NCBI GenBank assembly: GCA_014925825.1
Contig: JACGCK010000018.1
Coordinates: forward strand, 1 to 64,000
DNA from: Pholiota molesta
Taxonomy: Eukaryota; Basidiomycota; Agaricomycetes; Agaricales; Strophariaceae
DNA: 64,000 bases
Reading direction: 5' to 3'
The notes below the pieces were generated by a model. It made no database searches and was not told where the DNA came from. It saw nothing but the letters and a program-made list of their open reading frames with translations. A program made the translations under genes and the position numbers. Below, in pieces: positions 59,908 through 64,000 of the stretch (positions within the stretch are counted from its first letter, which is position 1; each line of letters begins with the position of its first letter).

Positions 59908-62081
59908 AGTTATTTCAGTACCTGTCATACTCATCATCGAGTTCGAAAACTTCGATGGGTATCTAGACATGGCTCCTTGGGACATTCCTGATACCCTCTT
60001 CCCTGAAACTGAGGAAACAGCATCGTCGCATGGGCTCATATACGATCTTGTTGGCCTGGCTTTGTTTAGAGACTCGGACCACCACTTCACCGCCCAACAT
60101 TTCTCCAAAGACCACACAAAAATCTTTACTTATGATGGCATGGTCTTCCAAGGTAGCCCATCTATTGAGGATGGCGCGTTCTCACCTCAGCACTCTATTC
60201 CCAAAGGCTTTCGAGTTTCTGCAGTGTTTTATCATCTTCGAGGTGGTTGGAATGCACAGCAGCATTTTTATACTCTGAGACGCTCACAGTGCGACACACA
60301 GTATAATTTATCCCTTTCTGGCGCCACTCTTGACATACTTCCCTCTGGGACATATAACGACCCAACTCTCAAGAAGATGGAGCCCAGTGATCGCTACTGG
60401 ATGGCCAATCCTTACAAGTCTCGCACTGTCGAATATATTTCGAAGCCGCCTACTACTCGAAATAATTGGGTTGATGTCTCAGATATTTCATCGGACTCTG
60501 CTCCGGAATCTGAGGATGCTATCCCACTGCCTGTTATACAACCTTCCATCAAACCTCATGGTCCACCAGCGGTCAGCGAATTCGATAAATACCCAGTCGA
60601 GCCGTATGAGCTTTGCGACACATGTGAAGTCTCAAGGCGCTATCAGAATCGACCAATTCCTTGCATCATAATGACATGCACTCTTTGCAATCGGAAATGG
60701 CATGAAGACTGTATTTCCATGGAGTCTAGTGCAGACAACTCCGATTTCGACGATACCTGGGCATGTCCTGCCTGTGTTAATCCTCACAAAGGCCAATGGG
60801 ACGAAGCTATGTGAGTTTTATGTTTTACAACATGACTCCTTAATTTTAATTATCATACATAGGCTTGGAGCTTATATACTCCTGAAGCCCATACCATCTG
60901 CGCGGTTTTATCCCGCTCAAGTTCTGGGACGGACCTCTACTCAAAGTGTTCATGTTGAGTGGTACAGTGGCAATGTTTATTACACTCATGACAACCCACC
61001 GAGCCCTATATCTGTATTTACTCCCCTTGAGTGTTTACAAGCAAAAAACCGGGACTCTCTCTTTTCGTATAACAAGGTACAGTCGCAATGACTATGTTTC
61101 TTATATTTTACCCACTGATAATTGTCACAGGAAATTTTAGGAACAATACGGTGGCCTGTACGCCTTGAAGAAGACGCCGTTGAAAAGCATAATTATCAGA
61201 ATGAAGACATCCGCAAAGTCTTAGAAGGGTCATACGGAGCAATCCTCGAGATCATGCTAGGTGAACGCAAGCATCCAATCGTCGATCTATACATCAGCTG
61301 GATCAAACATCGACCCCATTCCAACAAAATGATACTTGATCATCAGTTCAGCTTCACGCAGCAATTTGAACCTGATATTCTTCCAGCGGACAAGTCTTTA
61401 ATCAACTCCTTCCTGGCTCATCTCTCGCACGATACAAAAGGCGCAAAAATTCTCGTGGAACAGCATTGGATCTCCAATGTGGCAAGTGTCTTATTCCGTC
61501 TTGCAATTCTACGGCAATATCTCGGACGACAACCCTGTGACGATGAACAGATATTCTACTTAGCTTACACCGGCACTTCCTACTCCAATGATCCACCCGA
61601 TGATCTCTATGCCGAAGCCAAGAATGGCTCTATCATCCGTATCTTAACCCCTGCCGAACAGGTCGCATCCTCTCTGAAATCCATCGATACTCTTTGCATC
61701 CGACAAGGTCTTAGATTTGGTCGGATTGTTGACATGAAGGACTACTTGCATGGCGTACAACTTGTAGGACCTAGGACTCAAGGTGGCGAACAATATTCGT
61801 TCTTAAACACCACGGCTTCCGGAATGGCTGGAGAGAGGAAGTTTATCTCAAATCGGCGATTCGAACCTACTCGGACTGTAAACCCGACCTTAAACGGTAA
61901 ATCCAGACCGCGCCCGAAAGCAAGACCAAGGGGGAAGGCCAAGACAATGCTTTTGGAAGAAGAGTATAGGGTTATAAAACCTGGGCCAATGGTACCGGCG
62001 GCCAAGCGAATGCGAGGTGCGGAGGATGCGACAGGCATTGAACTTCGAAGGAGCAAGCGAAGTAGGATTCAGACGGATTAA
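59908..62081 (+). pseudogene. Transposase gene, 3' part: peptidase end, PHD finger, Tudor-like module
   Basis: Continuation of the gene broken at 58486. Exons to 60810, 60863-61076 and 61131-62081 have intact GT-AG introns and open frames. ISVPVILIIEFENF and YDLVGLALFRDSDHHFTAQHF...FTYDGMVFQG look like the His-containing half of the USP-like peptidase whose Cys box lies at 57.8 kb. Next comes a PHD-type finger: ELCDTCEVS...CIIMTCTLCNRKWHEDC...TWACPACVNP. Then a small barrel-like module, GAYILLKPIPSARFYPAQVL...VHVEWYSGNVY, resembling Tudor/PWWP readers, a helical region, and a basic tail (GKSRPRPKARPRGKAKT, RRSKRSRIQTD) that could be a nuclear signal. An ATG at 59969 allows a separate 3' product, but it would lack the catalytic parts. 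Confidence 0.75.
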
Positions 62082-62557
62082 ACATTCAGTGTCCTTCACT
62101 AATGGTTGGTACGACTGAATCCGCCTCTACCAGCATCCGAGACAAACAATCCTTCGAACCCAGAACCACGATTTATATTTGTAGTCTATGTAGTACATTC
62201 AATACACCGACTATGTGATTTTGACTCATAAACGTGCTACAGTATATGTGAAGTTATAAAGCATGTTTCATGGGACTCGTATATATCTAATACATATGAA
62301 AAAATCATTCAAAAGTCCATCATAAGACTACCTTTTTTTTCTACAGTAACGACATTGTAATCAATATAGATGCGCACAGAGACCGTGCCAGACGCAGGCA
62401 CAAAGCTACCTGCGGCATTCGTGTTGTACACATACACTGCAGAGGAGACCGTGCTCGACGCCTCCCCGGGGCACTCACAGCTCGCACACCGCGTACACGG
62501 CGGGAGCAAGGCACCACTCAACACCACCGACGGGGGCATCGAGCTCGATGCCGCTGC

Positions 62558-63071
62558 TCATCTGTCGAAGTCGACGCCACCGACTGTTGTCGAAGCGACC
62601 TGCGTGCTCATCAGCACGATCTGTGAGGGTATTAGAGGATGGTTAGTGCACAACAGGTAGGAATAATTAAAGGCCACGTACCAGACGGATCTCCTGTGGG
62701 ACAGGTCTTCCCTTACTATCCAAGCCCCTGATTCCCATTGATATTGTACGCTTGCGAGATGGCGGCGACGCTTGTTCTTGTTCATTCTGTGACGGAGGTG
62801 GTCAAGAGAGGTTCACAGCTGCACAAGCAATGCTATTCCAGAATTCCGCAGCTGCCCATATCAGGTATGTAGCAGCACCGATGCCACTTTCATCAGCGGT
62901 GGCATGGTTCGCGAAAACGGGGTGGCAGAGCTTGTGGTGGGAAGGGAAGGGGATGGAAGTTGAACGAGCCAATTCTGATCGACGTGGCACCGATGTCAAG
63001 TTCTCACGCAGCCCATAACCTTGTTCAGTGCGCGAAAACTGCAATGAGGGAGATAGACTTATAAAACTCAT
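62558..63071 (-). CDS. Possible accessory gene of the transposon
   Basis: Exons 62682-62786 (reads ASPPSRKRTISMGIRGLDSK...PVPQEIRL) and 62558-62620 (IVLMSTQVASTTVGGVDFDR, stop) join in phase through an intron with GTACGT donor and CCCTCACAG acceptor; the upstream acceptor CCGTCACAG also fits. An open frame further upstream (62802-63071) could supply the 5' part but its splice donor is not clear. Lies inside the right end of the 9.5-kb element, opposite to the transposase gene. No family recognised. Confidence 0.4.
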
Positions 63072-63279
63072 GTTTATCAGTTCTTATATATACTAACTAC
63101 TTGTGAAAACTGTAATTGAGGTGTTGGAATATAATATAAGCCTATAGACGAGAAGCAAGAATTGCACTTGAATTGCACTGTCAAATTCACACGATACAGT
63201 CTAATACCACTCGATATCATGCCCGCATCGCAAGCAAATCCTCCAAATATTGCTCTTAGACACACCGAGCGTTCACTAA

Positions 63280-63440
63280 GCCGCCCCGCACACACCACGC
63301 ACAATCCCGCACACAGCTCGCACTCGCGCGCACACACCACGCACAAAGGACTGTGCGTGGCGGGCGTGACCATGCACACCACGCACAAACGCCTGGGCGT
63401 GGCACGGTCACGCACGCACGCCACGCACACTTTCCCGCAC
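63280..63440 (-). repeat. Right terminal CACGCAC array
   Basis: CACACCACGCACA-type units, with one stretch in opposite orientation (GTGCGTGGCGGGCGTG near 63353), end about 14 bp before the right terminus. Counterpart of the left terminal array. Confidence 0.75.
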
Positions 63441-63463
63441 ATTTCCTGATGCCCATATTTTCC

Positions 63464-64000
63464 CACCATCATCGGCTACCACCATTGCCTCCTACTTCGT
63501 CTCCTCCCATCCTTCTTCTCTCTGATGTCCTTCCCCTGTTCTCTGCTATCCTTTGAATACCTGACCCTTCCGCCAAGTAGCATTTCTGAAATCAGCCTTC
63601 TCGGTGTAGCCGAGGCAGGAGACCGTCCACCAACTCCCTTGTACCATTCCATTGACGTCGCGGGACAGGTATCGAATACAGAGAAACCCTCTTGTACCCC
63701 GTCCAATGCGCTCAACATCGATTGGCTGTTTGCTGGCTACCAGCTCCCAAAATTCGAAGGCCTGAGATGGCGAACTGACGTGGGGTGGCGGGGGAGACAA
63801 AGTCATCTGCGAGAGCTGTACCAGGTCCGTTAACATCCACTGACATCTCTCCACCACTGACTTCCACGCCTACACCTCCTTACAGCGTCACCATCGCTCG
63901 CGACCACCTGTTCCATCACGATATCCCCCTGCGCGTCCCGCCATTGCTGTCGATGTCGAGGGGCCCAGTAAGAACCCCGTACTTCCTCCCTTCCTCCGTC
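63464..64000. other. Right flank, no supported gene
   Basis: Continues the sequence interrupted by the transposon. Open frames on both strands (63525-63833 plus, 63546-63857 minus) overlap and have no recognisable domain. The sequence ends at the window edge. Confidence 0.4.

Larger units (their letters stand above)
53913..63454 (+). mobile_element. Mutator-like DNA transposon, 9542 bp, with 9-bp target duplication
   Basis: ATATTTTCC stands directly outside both ends (53904-53912 and 63455-63463), a perfect 9-bp duplication. Termini are imperfect inverted repeats: left GGGACAGGGTAAATGTGCG, right (complement) GGGCATCAGGAAATGTGCG, each followed by a GTGCGTG-rich array. Inside lie a multi-domain transposase gene (55032-62081, broken), a possible minus-strand gene near 62.6-63.1 kb, a nested 281-bp TIR element and a 1.4-kb insertion. 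Removing one target copy rejoins the flanks as GGCTTCCATATTTTCC then CACCATC. The boundary evidence is direct; the superfamily follows from the 9-bp duplication plus the encoded transposase. Confidence 0.88.

Noticed and set aside
1..64000. CRISPR arrays, rRNA, tRNA or bacterial-style operons
   Set aside because: No regularly spaced identical repeats with unique spacers, no rRNA blocks, and no cloverleaf was recognised; gene structure is eukaryotic throughout. A tRNA scan was not possible.

Overview
The window reads as nuclear DNA of a basidiomycete fungus, most likely an agaricomycete. Genes carry several short GT-AG introns (about 50-80 bp). The families are typical of mushrooms: F-box/leucine-rich proteins, a MEF2/RLM1-type MADS-box factor, an OrsD-like (DUF3505) gene, and a Mutator-like transposase carrying a GCM-type zinc domain and a PHD finger. 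GC-rich gene islands alternate with long AT-rich stretches without genes. Only a minority of the 64 kb is clearly coding.

Layout. 1-5 kb: 3'-truncated OrsD-like gene, an array of degenerate hairpin-bearing repeats, two copies of a dispersed repeat and a possible RecQ-helicase C-terminal remnant. 5.4-10.8 kb: F-box gene converging on a MADS-box gene. 11.8-12.3 kb: a 496-bp hAT-like element with an 8-bp target duplication. 12-25 kb: mostly empty, apart from a small single-pass membrane protein gene (RCR-like) at 19.9 kb. 25.6-28.4 kb: a GC-rich gene with four copies of an unusual Cys-Cys-His-Cys motif. 34.6-35.4 kb: second RCR-like gene. 35.7-37.8 kb: a 2.1-kb Mutator-like element with a perfect 9-bp target duplication. 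38.9-42.3 kb: 5'-truncated MPDU1-like gene and an intact F-box/LRR gene. 44.1-48.3 kb: inverted duplicate of the 5.4-10 kb block, holding an intact F-box gene and a MADS gene that lost its MADS box. 48.3-49.1 kb: extra partial duplicates, including a third RCR-like remnant. 53.9-63.45 kb: a 9.5-kb Mutator-like transposon bounded by a perfect 9-bp target duplication. Its single large gene once joined a GCM-type domain, a transposase, a cysteine-peptidase-like domain, a PHD finger and a Tudor/PWWP-like module, and is now broken by nested insertions and frameshifts.

The genes do not form a pathway. The window is an accessory, rearranged region shaped by an inverted segmental duplication, small gene-family duplications and at least four DNA-transposon insertions. 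At least eight reading-frame breaks in otherwise good genes fall in G/C homopolymers, and each is repaired by one added base. That looks like base-calling error more than decay, and frames here should be read with it in mind.
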